A stretch of DNA of 64,000 nucleotides, taken from contig CAVSDB010000001.1 in assembly GCA_963726755.1 (NCBI GenBank), positions 1 to 64,000 of the forward strand. Direction: 5' to 3'. The DNA comes from DATKIY01 sp963726755 (GTDB lineage Bacteria > Actinomycetota > Actinomycetes > JAHEKZ01). The notes beneath the pieces were generated by a model. That model had not been told where the DNA came from, did no database searches, and saw only the letters and a program-made list of their open reading frames with translations. Below, piece after piece: positions 44,371 through 53,927 of the stretch. Within the stretch, counting starts at the first letter, position 1. The number at the start of each line of letters is the position of its first letter. The position numbers were made by a program, and so were the translations under genes.

Positions 44371-44563
44371 CATTTCCTAAGAACGACGCGTTCTCCCACT
44401 CTGGTGCAACAAACGATGCACTCATGCTGTGGATATCTGTGCCCATCCGTCGCTTCGAAGACGTCGTTCAACGCCTTTGGAGTCATTCCAGTCCGGGTTT
44501 TCCACAGCATGAATAGGGAGAAAGTTGCGTGGATGTGGGAGAACGCGTCGTTCTTAGGAAATG
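44371..44563. repeat. 193 bp inverted-repeat element with 29 bp perfect arms
   Basis: The segment 44371-44399 is the exact reverse complement of 44535-44563. Further in, GCAAC and a 12-base TCATGCTGTGGA also pair with symmetrical partners, so the element can fold as one long hairpin. It starts three bases after the stop of the flavoprotein gene (44566) and could be a terminator-like structure or a MITE-type mobile sequence. No open frame inside, no clear target duplication. Confidence 0.85.
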
Positions 44564-44565
44564 GG

Positions 44566-46968
44566 TTAGGGGAGGCGGGGGGTTGTCGCGACCACTGCGG
44601 GGCGCCAGCTGCCTAGGACGTCGATTTCCACTGTGGTCCCTGGTGCTGTCAGAGCGATTGGTAGGTAGGCATGGGCGATCACCTCTCCAACAACGTGACC
44701 CCGCTCGGCTGCGCTGATGTAACCGACGGCCTCATCGCCGGACCGGATTGATTCGTCGCCCAACGGGATGGCTTCGTCACAGTCAACGACTAACGTCACC
44801 AACCGCTGCGTCACTCCGACACGTTGTTGCTCTACCAGCGCGTTACGTCCGATGAAGTCGCCCTTGTCGAGCTTGACGAACTTGTCCAGTCCCGCCTCGA
44901 GCGGCGTGTACTGGGCACTCATGTCGCTGCCCCACAACCGGTAGCCCTTCTCCATCCGCAACGAATCGAGAGCGCGGTAACCGAAGTCGACGATTCCGTA
45001 AGCATCACCAGCGTCAATCAAGGCTTCGTACACCGTCGGCATTGCCTCGATCGGCAGATGCAACTCCCAGCCGAGTTCACCGACGTACGAAACTCGCAGC
45101 GCCAGTACGTCGGCGCCGCAGACGGATATGTACGCCGCGGTCAACCAAGGGAAGGCGTCATCCGACAGGTCGTCGTCGGTCAACAACGACAACACGTCGC
45201 GTGAACGTGGCCCGGCAACCGTCAGCACGCCCCGGTCACGCGTAACGTTCTCAATCGCGACGCTGTCGTCGGTCGGTGCATGACGTTGCAGCCACTCGAG
45301 GTCGTGAGTTTCAGCGGCAGCGGCGCCTACGACGTAGTAGCGGTCAGGCGCAAGGTACGTGACGGTTAGGTCGCACTCGACGCCACCGAGTTGTGTCAAC
45401 GCAGGAGCGACGACGATTCGTCCAGGTGACGTAGGGATCCGGTTGCAACACAACCGATCCAGAAACGCATACGCACCGGGACCAGTCACTTCGAACTTCG
45501 CGAATGACGTTTGGTCGAGTACCCCAACTCGCGAACGAACCGCTCGGCACTCGGCACCGACGTGCTCGACCCAGTTCGCTGTGCGGAACGTCAAGGTGTC
45601 GACCGGTTCGACGCCTGAGGGAGCGAACCACAACGGACGCTCCCACCCCCCGCGAAATCCCATGACCGCACCCCGCGCGCTCAACCGCTCGTACAACGGA
45701 TCGACGAGCTGCGGACGTCCCGAAGGTCGCTCCTCGTGCGGATACCCGATCGCGTACTCGTGCCCGTACACGTCGAGTGCGCGCGGCTCGAGATAGGACG
45801 ACCCACTGGCCCAAGGCCCAAAGCGTCGGACGTCGAGTTCCCAGAGGTCATCGCTGGGTTGTCCGTCGACGATCCACTCGGCGGCGTACTTGCCCGCGCC
45901 GCCCCCGGACACGATGCCAAAGATGCTGAACCCGCAAAGTTGGAACAGGTTGCGCACGCCCGGCGTCCATCCCATCAGGCATCGCCCGTCCGGTGTGTAT
46001 GCGTCCGGTCCGTTGATGACTCGACGTAGCCCGACGTCGGCAAGCGCGGGAATTCGCTCGACGGCGCTCGCCAACTCAGGCTCGATGCGTTCCAGGTCGG
46101 GCTCGAGTAACTTTCCCTCGAAGTCCCAGGGGACGCCGTCGGTTGCCCACGTTTTCGTGCGCTTCTCGAACGGGCCGATGATCAGCCCCGCCAGTTCTGG
46201 ACGCACGTAGAACGACGACTCCGGATCCCGAATCACCGGAAGCTCGGTAGATACCGACGCCAGTTCGGGGACGTCTGCCGTCACAACCATGTGGTGTTCC
46301 AGCGGTACGACTGGCAGCGCGACTCCCGCCATCGCAGCGATGCGCGGCGCCCACATGCCCGCAGCGTTAACGACGACGTCCGCCTCGACGTCGCCCTGAT
46401 CGGTCTCGACGGCCCAACCCTCACCCTGCTGTCTCAGCCCGACGACTGCGGTGTTGCGACGAATCGTTACGCCGCCTGCCCGAGCACCAGCGGCGAACGC
46501 CAACGTCACGCTGCTCGGGTCGACGTAACCGTCGTCGCTAATCCAGAGCCCACCCAACACACCCTCGGTGTTCACGATGGGCCATCGCTCGCCGATCTCG
46601 TCGGACGACAGCAGTTCGACGTCGAGCCCGACGGCTCGCGCCCGCGATCGCGCGCGACGGTATTCGTCCATGCGGTCGGGCGTTGACGCCAGCCGCACGC
46701 TGCCGTTCTGGTGCAGATCGACGGCTTGACCGGTCTCGGCTTCGAGGCGTCGGTAGAGGTCGAGGCTGTACATCTGCAGCTTTGTCACGTTGCGACTGGA
46801 ATGAAACTGCGTCAACAGTCCGGCGGCGTGCCAGGTGGAGCCACTAGTCAGCTCACCCTTCTCGAGCAACGTGATGTCGGACCAACCGCGCAACGACAAG
46901 TGATACGCGAGGGAACAGCCGGCGATGCCGCCGCCGATGATGACGACTCGGGCTGGAGTTGCCGACAC
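44566..46968 (-). CDS. Dimethylglycine/sarcosine dehydrogenase-like flavoprotein with C-terminal GcvT domain
   Basis: 800 residues, GTG 46968. N-terminal DAO-type FAD domain: VVIIGGGIAGCSLAYHLSLRG, and STWHAAGLLTQF where the His is the one that holds FAD covalently in mammalian dimethylglycine dehydrogenase. Then FAO_M and GCV_T domains (LDQTSFAKFEVTGPGAYAFL, YVGELGWELHLPIEA, GYRALDSLRMEKGYRLWG, FIGRNALVEQQR) for folate-bound one-carbon capture. It should oxidatively demethylate an N-methylated amino compound and pass formaldehyde to tetrahydrofolate. Follows tetR by 26 bases in the same operon. Confidence 0.93.
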   Translation of the reverse strand: MSATPARVVIIGGGIAGCSLAYHLSLRGWSDITLLEKGELTSGSTWHAAGLLTQFHSSRNVTKLQMYSLDLYRRLEAETGQAVDLHQNGSVRLASTPDRMDEYRRARSRARAVGLDVELLSSDEIGERWPIVNTEGVLGGLWISDDGYVDPSSVTLAFAAGARAGGVTIRRNTAVVGLRQQGEGWAVETDQGDVEADVVVNAAGMWAPRIAAMAGVALPVVPLEHHMVVTADVPELASVSTELPVIRDPESSFYVRPELAGLIIGPFEKRTKTWATDGVPWDFEGKLLEPDLERIEPELASAVERIPALADVGLRRVINGPDAYTPDGRCLMGWTPGVRNLFQLCGFSIFGIVSGGGAGKYAAEWIVDGQPSDDLWELDVRRFGPWASGSSYLEPRALDVYGHEYAIGYPHEERPSGRPQLVDPLYERLSARGAVMGFRGGWERPLWFAPSGVEPVDTLTFRTANWVEHVGAECRAVRSRVGVLDQTSFAKFEVTGPGAYAFLDRLCCNRIPTSPGRIVVAPALTQLGGVECDLTVTYLAPDRYYVVGAAAAETHDLEWLQRHAPTDDSVAIENVTRDRGVLTVAGPRSRDVLSLLTDDDLSDDAFPWLTAAYISVCGADVLALRVSYVGELGWELHLPIEAMPTVYEALIDAGDAYGIVDFGYRALDSLRMEKGYRLWGSDMSAQYTPLEAGLDKFVKLDKGDFIGRNALVEQQRVGVTQRLVTLVVDCDEAIPLGDESIRSGDEAVGYISAAERGHVVGEVIAHAYLPIALTAPGTTVEIDVLGSWRPAVVATTPRLP

Positions 46969-46994
46969 GAGGGACCGTCGAACGGTTCGGGTGA

Positions 46995-47645
46995 CTAGTT
47001 GCCGACTGCAGCCGCGATGGCACCTGGCGCAAGACCGAGCTCACGTTCGGCAGTGAGTCGGGCGTAGTCGTGCATGTTCTTGCGCGTCGAGCCCGGACGT
47101 CGCAGTGTCACCCGCAGGCCTAGTCCGTCGAGCATCGCCGAGAGCCGATCCGCCGACGCCTGCGGCTCATCGCAGGTGAACTCACCGGACTGGACGCCGT
47201 CGACAATGATGCTGACGAGCATGTTGGTCCAGGCCGCATCGAGCTCGGCTGAGATCTCGCGCATCGACTCGTCGCGCAGGCCGGCCGCCCAAGCGTCGAT
47301 CCACAGCACCCACGTCTGATCGTGACGTGCGCTGGGGACGAATTCACGCATCAAGCGGTCGATTCGCTCCGTTGCGGAACCGCTGCCTTGAGTCAGTCGG
47401 CGGGCCTTGGCGATATCAACTTCGGCCTCATGCCGGAGCATCTCGGTGAGCAGGATGTCCTTGGTGGCGAAGTGGTAGTGGATCAAGCCACCACTGACTT
47501 GGGTCGCTTCGGCGACGTCAGCGACGCGGGTGTGAGAAAGTCCCCGTTCGAGGACGACCTGCTTAGCTGCCGCCAAGAGTTCGGCGCGGCGCTGCTGCAC
47601 CTGCTCGCCGCGCGTTGTCTTTACTGTCCCCGTCTCTGCCACCAT
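46995..47645 (-). CDS. TetR-family transcriptional regulator (BetI-like)
   Basis: 216 residues, ATG 47645. The N-terminal helix-turn-helix reads AELLAAAKQVVLERGLSHTR, VADVAEATQVSGGLIHYHFATKDILLTEMLRHE; the C-terminal domain is of the BetI/TetR_C_6 type with LWIDAWAAGLRDESMREI. It is divergent from potA, with a palindrome (47681-47705) in between, and is followed by the demethylating flavoprotein. I infer that it represses the whole 43-55 kb group and responds to the substrate or a product. Confidence 0.92.
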   Translation of the reverse strand: MVAETGTVKTTRGEQVQQRRAELLAAAKQVVLERGLSHTRVADVAEATQVSGGLIHYHFATKDILLTEMLRHEAEVDIAKARRLTQGSGSATERIDRLMREFVPSARHDQTWVLWIDAWAAGLRDESMREISAELDAAWTNMLVSIIVDGVQSGEFTCDEPQASADRLSAMLDGLGLRVTLRRPGSTRKNMHDYARLTAERELGLAPGAIAAAVGN

Positions 47646-47680
47646 GGCAATCTACCGCCGCCGGGCTAGGAATTCATCAA

Positions 47681-47705
47681 AAACTGCCTGAATATTCAGT
47701 CAATC
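47681..47705. promoter_or_regulatory. TetR-type operator B, between tetR and potA-like
   Basis: CTGAATATTCAG (47688-47699) is a perfect 12-mer palindrome extending right as TTCAGTCAA, left as the weaker CTGCCTGAA. It lies 36 bases from the tetR start and about 60 from the ATPase start. Confidence 0.6.
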
Positions 47706-47763
47706 TTCGACGGTTATCGCCCAACCACCCCGTGGCCACCAGAACCTGTCTAAACTCCACGGC

Positions 47764-48930
47764 ATGTCTGAAACTGCAGCGAAGTCAGCGTCCTCCGGCG
47801 GCGGTTCCATTTCGATCGTCGGACTGCGCAAGGTGTTCGAAGGTGGGGCGGTGGCCGTCGACGGCATCGACCTCGACATTGCAGCCGGAGAGTTCTTCTC
47901 GCTGCTGGGGCCGTCTGGTTGCGGCAAGACGACGACGTTGCGGATGCTCGCAGGGTTCGAGCAGCCAACGTCCGGAAAGATCCTCATCGACGGCACCGAC
48001 GTCGCACAGACGCCGCCGAACAAGCGTCCGGTGAACACGGTGTTCCAGAGTTACGCGCTCTTCCCGCACCTCGACGTGTGGAAGAACGTCGAGTACGGAC
48101 TGCGCTGGCGCAGGGACATCCCCAAGGCTGAGCGAAGCAAGAAGGTCGGCGAGGCGCTTGAACTCGTCCAGCTGTCTGAGTACGCAAAGCGCCGTCCCAA
48201 CCAGATGTCAGGTGGACAGCAACAGCGCGTGGCCCTGGCGCGCGCCCTCGTACTCCAGCCGTCGGTACTTCTCCTGGACGAGCCGCTTGGCGCACTTGAT
48301 GCAAAGTTGCGGCACTCGCTGCGTGCGCAGCTAACCAGCCTGCAGCGCGAAGTCGGCATCACCTTCGTCTTCGTCACCCACGACCAAGAGGAGGCGTTGG
48401 AGATGTCCGACCGCCTCGCGGTTATGAGCGGCGGCAAGATCATGCAGTTGGGTGCGCCGCGAGACATCTACCAGGTGCCGATGAGCGAGTTCGTCGCTGA
48501 CTTCCTTGGCGTTGCAAACCTGCTGGACGTTGAGGTGATGCGTTCTGGTGGGGGCGTTGGTGCCGTCAAGATCGGCGACTTCACGTTCGACGCGACGATC
48601 CCCGAAGGCCGCAAGGCCGGTGCTGGACGTGCCGTGGTGCGCCCCGAATGCATCGTGCTTGAAGAGGGCGATGCCACCGGAGGCAACCGCATTCCCGGGA
48701 TGATCGAGCGCATCGTATTCCTCGGTTCGACGTCGCAGGTTTACGTTCGGTTGGCTCAGGGCTCGCTGCTGCAAGCTCTCGTGACCAACGCTGTCAACGA
48801 AGAGCCGTGGGGATCTGGCGACCCCGTCAGAGTGCAACTGCCCGCTGACTCGCTACGGGTGCTTGAGTCGTCCGGTGACGCCATGTGGTCCGACGACACC
48901 GTGAAGGCCCCGCTCGCCGACGCCGTGTAA
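47764..48930 (+). CDS. Spermidine/putrescine-type ABC transporter ATPase (PotA-like)
   Basis: 388 residues. Walker A LLGPSGCGKTTTLRML, Q-loop VFQSYALFPHL, signature QMSGGQQQRVALARAL, Walker B VLLLDEPLGALDAKLR and H-loop FVTHDQEEAL, then a C-terminal TOBE domain. Belongs to the polyamine/ferric/sulfate importer ATPases. It is convergent with the permease and binding-protein genes (stops 15 bases apart), an unusual split for a Pot system, and shares operator B with tetR. Confidence 0.95.
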   Translation: MSETAAKSASSGGGSISIVGLRKVFEGGAVAVDGIDLDIAAGEFFSLLGPSGCGKTTTLRMLAGFEQPTSGKILIDGTDVAQTPPNKRPVNTVFQSYALFPHLDVWKNVEYGLRWRRDIPKAERSKKVGEALELVQLSEYAKRRPNQMSGGQQQRVALARALVLQPSVLLLDEPLGALDAKLRHSLRAQLTSLQREVGITFVFVTHDQEEALEMSDRLAVMSGGKIMQLGAPRDIYQVPMSEFVADFLGVANLLDVEVMRSGGGVGAVKIGDFTFDATIPEGRKAGAGRAVVRPECIVLEEGDATGGNRIPGMIERIVFLGSTSQVYVRLAQGSLLQALVTNAVNEEPWGSGDPVRVQLPADSLRVLESSGDAMWSDDTVKAPLADAV

Positions 48931-48944
48931 AGCGCTCCATACAA

Positions 48945-49881
48945 CTACATCTCGATGCTGGCCAGATCGTCCAAGGCCGAGCCTATCGCCGCCGCGCCTG
49001 CGCAGGCGCAGGATGAGGTAAGCAACGAGCAGGGCGAACAGCGTGGCCACAAGCAGGATGGTCGCTAGGGCGTTGAGCGCCGGTGATGGTGACGACTTGA
49101 CCCCGCTGTACAGCTTGATCGGCACGGTGATCGCTTCGGAACTGCCGAACAGGAAGTAGCTGACCACGAAGTCGTCGAGCGATCCTGCGAACGTGATCAT
49201 CGCCGAAGCGAAGACTGCTGGCAGGAGCAGCGGCAGCAGGATCGTGCGAATGGCCTGCAACCGGGTGGCACCAAGATCTTGACCCGCGGTCTCGTACTCC
49301 GATCCGATGCTGACCAATCGGGATCGCACGATGACAAGAACGAACGAGACGGAGAATGTCACGTGACCAAGCAGCATCGCGAACAGACCGAGGTTGATCT
49401 GGGTGTAGAGCGTGCTGATGATGAGGTACAGAGAAGTACCCATGACCAGTTCGGGCGTGACCAGTGGGAAGAGTGAGATGCCGTTGGCGACTTTGCTCGG
49501 GCGCGACCGCCAGCGAGTAAGACCCAGCGCCAGCGCGGTACCCAGGGGCACAGCGACGAGAACTGTCAGCACAGCTAGCGTGACGCTGTTGCGCAGCGAC
49601 AGCAGCATCGACGAATCGTCGACCACTGAACCCGGCTCGCCACCGCAGCAGTACCACTTGGTGCTGAAACCTTGCCACTCGCTTCGCGAGCGTCCGTCGT
49701 TGAACGAGAACTGGATGGAGATGAGGACCGGGACGATGCTCCACAGGATGTACAGCCAGGTGACGGTGCTGAGGACGTAGGGTCGACGCCACGGGTTGCG
49801 CCACGGCGGGACATAGCGTTTAGAGACGTCCTCGTCGAACGCATGAGCCGCACCGACTGGATCCAGTCCGACCGTTGTCAT
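48945..49881 (-). CDS. ABC transporter permease (PotC-like), frameshift near 48990
   Basis: About 312 residues with six helices and the permease loop EYETAGQDLGATRLQAIRTI (EAAxxxG motif). ATG 49881 overlaps the PotB stop. The reading frame as given runs on to 48853, through the end of the ATPase gene, with an Arg/Gly-rich tail. One frame over, the end reads AAIGSALDDLASIEM and stops at 48945, which fits family length better, so I place an indel in the repetitive CGCCGCCGCGCC stretch near 48990. Confidence 0.88.
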
Positions 49882-50807
49882 CGGTCCGCCTCCTTAGCCG
49901 CGCGCTGTGTTAACACCAGGTAGTAGGCCATGAACACCACAAGTACGAGCGACAACAACAGAACCAAACTGGCACCTTGGGATCTGGAGAAGCCGCTTGC
50001 CAGAGATTTTTCGATCGAGTTACCGATCATGCTGGTCGTCGGTGAGTTTGAGACCAACGTGTTGGTGTAGTAGTCGCCGAACATCGGAAGGGCTGTGATG
50101 ACCATCGCGGTAATCAGCCCGATTCGGCTCAGTGGCAACGTGACGTGGAAGAACGTGCGCACCGACCCGATGCCAAGGTCCCTTGAAGCCTCGAGCAATC
50201 GCTGGTCGATGCGGTCGAGGGACGCATACAGCGGCACGATAAAGAACGGCAAGTAACCGTAGGCCAGACCGATGATCACGACGTACCCGTGCCCCTGGAG
50301 GAAGTCAATCGGACCAATTCCAAAGACGCTGAGAAAGTCGTTGACGTACCCGTCGGTTTGCAGCAGTCCGACCCACGACAGCATGCGGGTCAGGTAGTTG
50401 ATCCACCAAGGCATAAGGATCAAAGCCAGCAACAGACCTCGCCGCCGACCAGCCAACCGCGCCACGTAGTACGCGACGGGGTACCCGACGACGATGCAGA
50501 TCGCCATGGCGACCAGCGTGTACTCGAACGTGTGCAACCAGGCCGATTGGTAGATGCCGTTGAACGAGTTGGCAATGACATCGCCCATCGTGGAAAAGTT
50601 CCAGTTGAGTGGGTTCCACTCGGGGATGGGTTGCTGAGTGATCAGCGTCAACCGTTCAGGATCGCTAAAGGCGACCGCCATGACTCCGTAGAAGGGCACC
50701 AGGAATAAGAAGACCAGCCAGTACGTGCCAGGTAGCGCGAGGAGTGGCCACAAGACGTCAGTGGAGTCCTGCTTTTCCTCGGTTTGTGCTGTTGTCTGAT
50801 CAGGCAC
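49878..50807 (-). CDS. ABC transporter permease (PotB-like)
   Basis: 309 residues, GTG 50807. Six helices: YWLVFLFLVPFYGVMAVAF, FEYTLVAMAICIVVGYPVAYYVA, then WINYLTRMLSWVGLLQ, and the cytoplasmic loop RLLEASRDLGIGSVRTFFHV that contacts the ATPase. It overlaps the binding-protein gene by eight bases and the PotC gene by four, so the three are translated together. Confidence 0.94.
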   Translation of the reverse strand: MPDQTTAQTEEKQDSTDVLWPLLALPGTYWLVFLFLVPFYGVMAVAFSDPERLTLITQQPIPEWNPLNWNFSTMGDVIANSFNGIYQSAWLHTFEYTLVAMAICIVVGYPVAYYVARLAGRRRGLLLALILMPWWINYLTRMLSWVGLLQTDGYVNDFLSVFGIGPIDFLQGHGYVVIIGLAYGYLPFFIVPLYASLDRIDQRLLEASRDLGIGSVRTFFHVTLPLSRIGLITAMVITALPMFGDYYTNTLVSNSPTTSMIGNSIEKSLASGFSRSQGASLVLLLSLVLVVFMAYYLVLTQRAAKEADR

Positions 50808-52062
50808 CGTTCTCGAACTCCTGGAAGGCCGCGAGCCACTCGTTGAGGATTGCAGGGGACGTTTCGTAGAAGGTCAGGCCCTTGGCGAAGTCCTCGGGCA
50901 CCACGACCGCGCTCATAAGTCCGTCGGGGATGAAACCGTCGTCGATCAGGAACTGAGCATTGAGTTGGTTGTTTGGTTGTTGGTAGCCGTTCCAGCCCAT
51001 GTTGCGGTAGGCACCTTCGGGCGTCATCAAGTAGTCCATCAACAGGTGGCCCAGCACTGGCTTCTGAGCCGACTTCGGAATGCCGAAGACGTCGTTGCCA
51101 ATCACGCGATCGTGCGGCGACTCGGGAACCCAGTAGCCGAGGACCTCAGGACCTGTCCCCTTCGGAAGGTAGAACTGCGCGGCGAGCATGTCGCCGGACC
51201 AGGCTTGCGCGACGGTCAACTCGCCGTTCGGGATCTTTTCGTACTCTGAGATACCGATCTTGACCGACACCAGATCGGTGAGCTCGATGAGTTTGTCGGT
51301 TGCCGCTTGGATCAGGTCTTCGTTGCCGGTGTTGATGTCGCGGGTGATGTCCCACGCGAGCATCGACATCCCGATGGACTCACCGGAGTCGTCGAGTACC
51401 TGAACCTTGCCCTTGTAGGCCGGGTCCCAGATCATCTGGTAGCCAGCGCTGGGGTCGCTGACGCGGTCGGTTCGGTAAGAAACACCTGTGGTGTAGACGG
51501 TGTACGGAACCGTGTACTGCGCCTTGAGGTCATACCAGGGGTCGCGATACTCCGGCCACAGGTGCTTCATGTTCGGTAGGTACGAGTGGTTGAGTGGCTG
51601 CAGCAACTTCCCGAACACCATTCGTCCGAGGATGCTCGGGCCAGGACAGACAAAGTCGAACTGCGCACCCGACGCGGTGATCTTGGTCATCATCTCGTCG
51701 TAGTTGTTGAACGGCGTGACCTGCACGTCGACGCCGTGCTGCTCGCCGAAGTCCTTCATGACCCCAGGCGACATGTATGCGTCGTAGTTCAAGATCTTGA
51801 AAGCGCCACCGCTTTCACTCGCGGGGTCGATGCCGTCAGGGACTGCCGGGTTGTCGTCGTAGATCGGCAGCAGTAGCGGATCGTTCGGCCGTGCCAAGGG
51901 GTAGGAATCGATCACCACCTCGGCGGTGGCGTTGCCGCCGGTGGCTGACAGATAAGCCAGTGCGCCAACTCCGGTTCCTACCCAAGCGCCCCCCACCAGC
52001 AAGTCGCGCCGGCTGATTCCCTTACGTCGTCGGGGCGTCGGGGTGGGTGCATCAGTGGCCAT
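50800..52062 (-). CDS. Tat-exported extracellular solute-binding protein (PotD-like)
   Basis: 420 residues. The N-terminus carries a twin-arginine signal, GISRRDLLVGGAWVGTG. The mature part, KILNYDAYMSPGVMKDFGEQ, then QFDFVCPGPSILGRMV and LTVAQAWSGDMLAAQF, follows the PotD/PotF group that binds polyamines or similar cations. Export folded through Tat is unusual compared with the common lipoprotein form but not rare in actinobacteria. First gene of the transporter operon, with operator C 57 bases upstream. Confidence 0.93.
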   Translation of the reverse strand: MATDAPTPTPRRRKGISRRDLLVGGAWVGTGVGALAYLSATGGNATAEVVIDSYPLARPNDPLLLPIYDDNPAVPDGIDPASESGGAFKILNYDAYMSPGVMKDFGEQHGVDVQVTPFNNYDEMMTKITASGAQFDFVCPGPSILGRMVFGKLLQPLNHSYLPNMKHLWPEYRDPWYDLKAQYTVPYTVYTTGVSYRTDRVSDPSAGYQMIWDPAYKGKVQVLDDSGESIGMSMLAWDITRDINTGNEDLIQAATDKLIELTDLVSVKIGISEYEKIPNGELTVAQAWSGDMLAAQFYLPKGTGPEVLGYWVPESPHDRVIGNDVFGIPKSAQKPVLGHLLMDYLMTPEGAYRNMGWNGYQQPNNQLNAQFLIDDGFIPDGLMSAVVVPEDFAKGLTFYETSPAILNEWLAAFQEFENGA

Positions 52063-52118
52063 GCCGTCCCCTCACAGTCGAGTCAAATCCGAATCTGGTC
52101 CCGACAAACTATTGCTTC

Positions 52119-52140
52119 ACTGACTGGTTGTTCAGTTAGT
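52119..52140. promoter_or_regulatory. TetR-type operator C, between the binding protein and the CrtI-like oxidoreductase
   Basis: ACTGACTGG-TTGT-TCAGTTAGT, seven of nine positions symmetrical. On the other strand TGAACAACCAGTCAGT matches operator A closely (GAACAA-y-CAGTCA). It lies in the divergent promoter region. Confidence 0.55.
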
Positions 52141-52246
52141 CTGTCCTTAAGCGCGACTTGAAACAAGGCACGCGAGGGACGACTTCCAGCATTCTGGCGG
52201 CTCGTCCGACCCGATCGGGGTCATTCGAGCGAATGGAGCAGAAATC

Positions 52247-53872
52247 GTGACCGGCAAGTACGACGCGATCATCGTCGGAGGCGGACACAACGGATTGGTG
52301 GCGGCAGCATACCTGGCACGTGCGGGATTGAAACCCCTTGTCCTCGAAGCTCGCGAAGACCTTGGTGGCGCTGCGTCCACGACCACTCCGTTCGGCCCTG
52401 ATTACAAGATCACGACGCTCTCGTACGTCATGAGCCTGATGCCCGAGCGCATCATTCGCGATCTACGGCTACGCGAGTATGGCTACGAAGTAATCCCCAT
52501 GGGGCCGAGCTACTTTCCATTCGCGGACGGTCGCTCGCTTCTGCTCACCGGTGATCGCGCCCACGATCACGAGCAGCTCAGCCGGTTCTCAAGCAAGGAC
52601 GCCGATTCGTACTTCGACTACCTCGCCTGGATCGAGGGAGTCACGAAGGTGATGGCGCCGCTACTCATCCAGCCGGCGCCGCAGGTGGGCTCGAAACGCC
52701 CCCGCGACCTGGTCGATCAACTGCAACTCGCCTGGCAAATGCGCGGGCTAGACGTACGAGGCGTCGGAGACGTCACCCGGCTGATGACCGTCAGCGTCGC
52801 CGACCTGCTGGACGACTGGTTCGACTCACCTGAGATCAAGGGCGCGCTTTCGGTCAACGGCATCATCGGCACGTGGGCAGGTCCAGCTGCGCCTGGCACG
52901 GCGTACTCGCTGATGCACGAGTCCATCGGCGACGTCGGCGAAGGCGCGATCAACACCGGGCAAGGGTCGTGGGGCTACCCCATCGGTGGCATGGGCGCGG
53001 TTTCGGCCGCGATCGCTGCGTCCGCCCGATCGCTCGGAGCGACCATTCGTACTGAGAGTTGGGTGGACCAGATTCTGGTCAATGGTGGCAAGGCCACCGG
53101 AGTGGTACTGGCCGACGGCACGCAGTTGACGTCAGACCTCGTGATTGCTGCCACGCATCCCAAAATCACGTTCCTCGACCAGGTCGATCGTCGCGAGTTG
53201 CCCGCTGACTTCGTCGCGGACATCGAACGTTGGAAGACCCGCAGCGGGACCGTCAAAATCAACTTGGCGATCGACCGGCTGCCAACCTTCACGGCCGACC
53301 CGCACCTGACTCCGACCACGCTGTCGGGAGCTGTCGAGTTTGGCCAGACGATCGACGAGATCGAGTGGGCGTTCCAAGAGGCTCGGATGGGTAAGGCCTC
53401 AACCGCGCCGTTCGCCGACACCCAGTTCGCCTCGACGCTCGACCCCACACTCGCACCCGAGGGACATCACGTGGTGTCGATGTTCACGCAGTGGGTGCCG
53501 CACACGTGGGTCGACGAACCGCATCGCGATGAGCTCGACGCGTACGCCGATCGAATCATCGCTCAGTACGACAGCGTGGCTCCCGGATTCGCCGACTCGA
53601 TCTTGCATCGACAGGTGATCGGTCCGCACGAGATGGCGAAGGACTACCACCTCGTTGGGGGAAACATCTTCCACGGAGAGCTCACACCCGAGCAGATGTT
53701 CCACATGCGTCCGGCACCTGGCTATTCCGATCACACCACTCCAGTCGAGGGCTTGTACCAATGCTCGTCAGCGACTCACGGTGGTGGTGGCGTCACCGGA
53801 ATTGCCGGATACCTAGCTACGCAACGGATTTTGAGCGATCGGCGTCGTTGGTCCCGTCGACGTTCCGCCTAG
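52247..53872 (+). CDS. CrtI/PYROXD2-like NAD(P)/FAD-dependent oxidoreductase
   Basis: 541 residues, GTG 52247. The FAD motif YDAIIVGGGHNGLVAAAYLARAG and the second glycine-rich block LEAREDLGGAAS open the protein, then a GQGSWGYPIGGMGAVSAAI stretch and the C-terminal CSSATHGGGGVTGIAGYLAT that closes the FAD site. This branch (phytoene-desaturase-like, PYROXD2) contains many uncharacterised amine or polyene oxidoreductases. The surrounding polyamine-type transporter and aminotransferase make an amino substrate more likely than a carotenoid. Divergent from the binding protein. Confidence 0.9.
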   Translation: MTGKYDAIIVGGGHNGLVAAAYLARAGLKPLVLEAREDLGGAASTTTPFGPDYKITTLSYVMSLMPERIIRDLRLREYGYEVIPMGPSYFPFADGRSLLLTGDRAHDHEQLSRFSSKDADSYFDYLAWIEGVTKVMAPLLIQPAPQVGSKRPRDLVDQLQLAWQMRGLDVRGVGDVTRLMTVSVADLLDDWFDSPEIKGALSVNGIIGTWAGPAAPGTAYSLMHESIGDVGEGAINTGQGSWGYPIGGMGAVSAAIAASARSLGATIRTESWVDQILVNGGKATGVVLADGTQLTSDLVIAATHPKITFLDQVDRRELPADFVADIERWKTRSGTVKINLAIDRLPTFTADPHLTPTTLSGAVEFGQTIDEIEWAFQEARMGKASTAPFADTQFASTLDPTLAPEGHHVVSMFTQWVPHTWVDEPHRDELDAYADRIIAQYDSVAPGFADSILHRQVIGPHEMAKDYHLVGGNIFHGELTPEQMFHMRPAPGYSDHTTPVEGLYQCSSATHGGGGVTGIAGYLATQRILSDRRRWSRRRSA

Positions 53873-53884
53873 GCACCAAAGCTT

Positions 53885-53905
53885 CTTCCTCATACGATGA
53901 GGAAG
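53885..53905 (+). other. Perfect palindrome/hairpin before the class III aminotransferase
   Basis: CTTCCTCAT-ACG-ATGAGGAAG, 9+9 bp around three bases, 13 bases after the oxidoreductase stop and 22 bases before the next start. It may act as an attenuator, processing site or operator. Confidence 0.6.
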
Positions 53906-53927
53906 CCGACAACAGATGAGGAATCTC

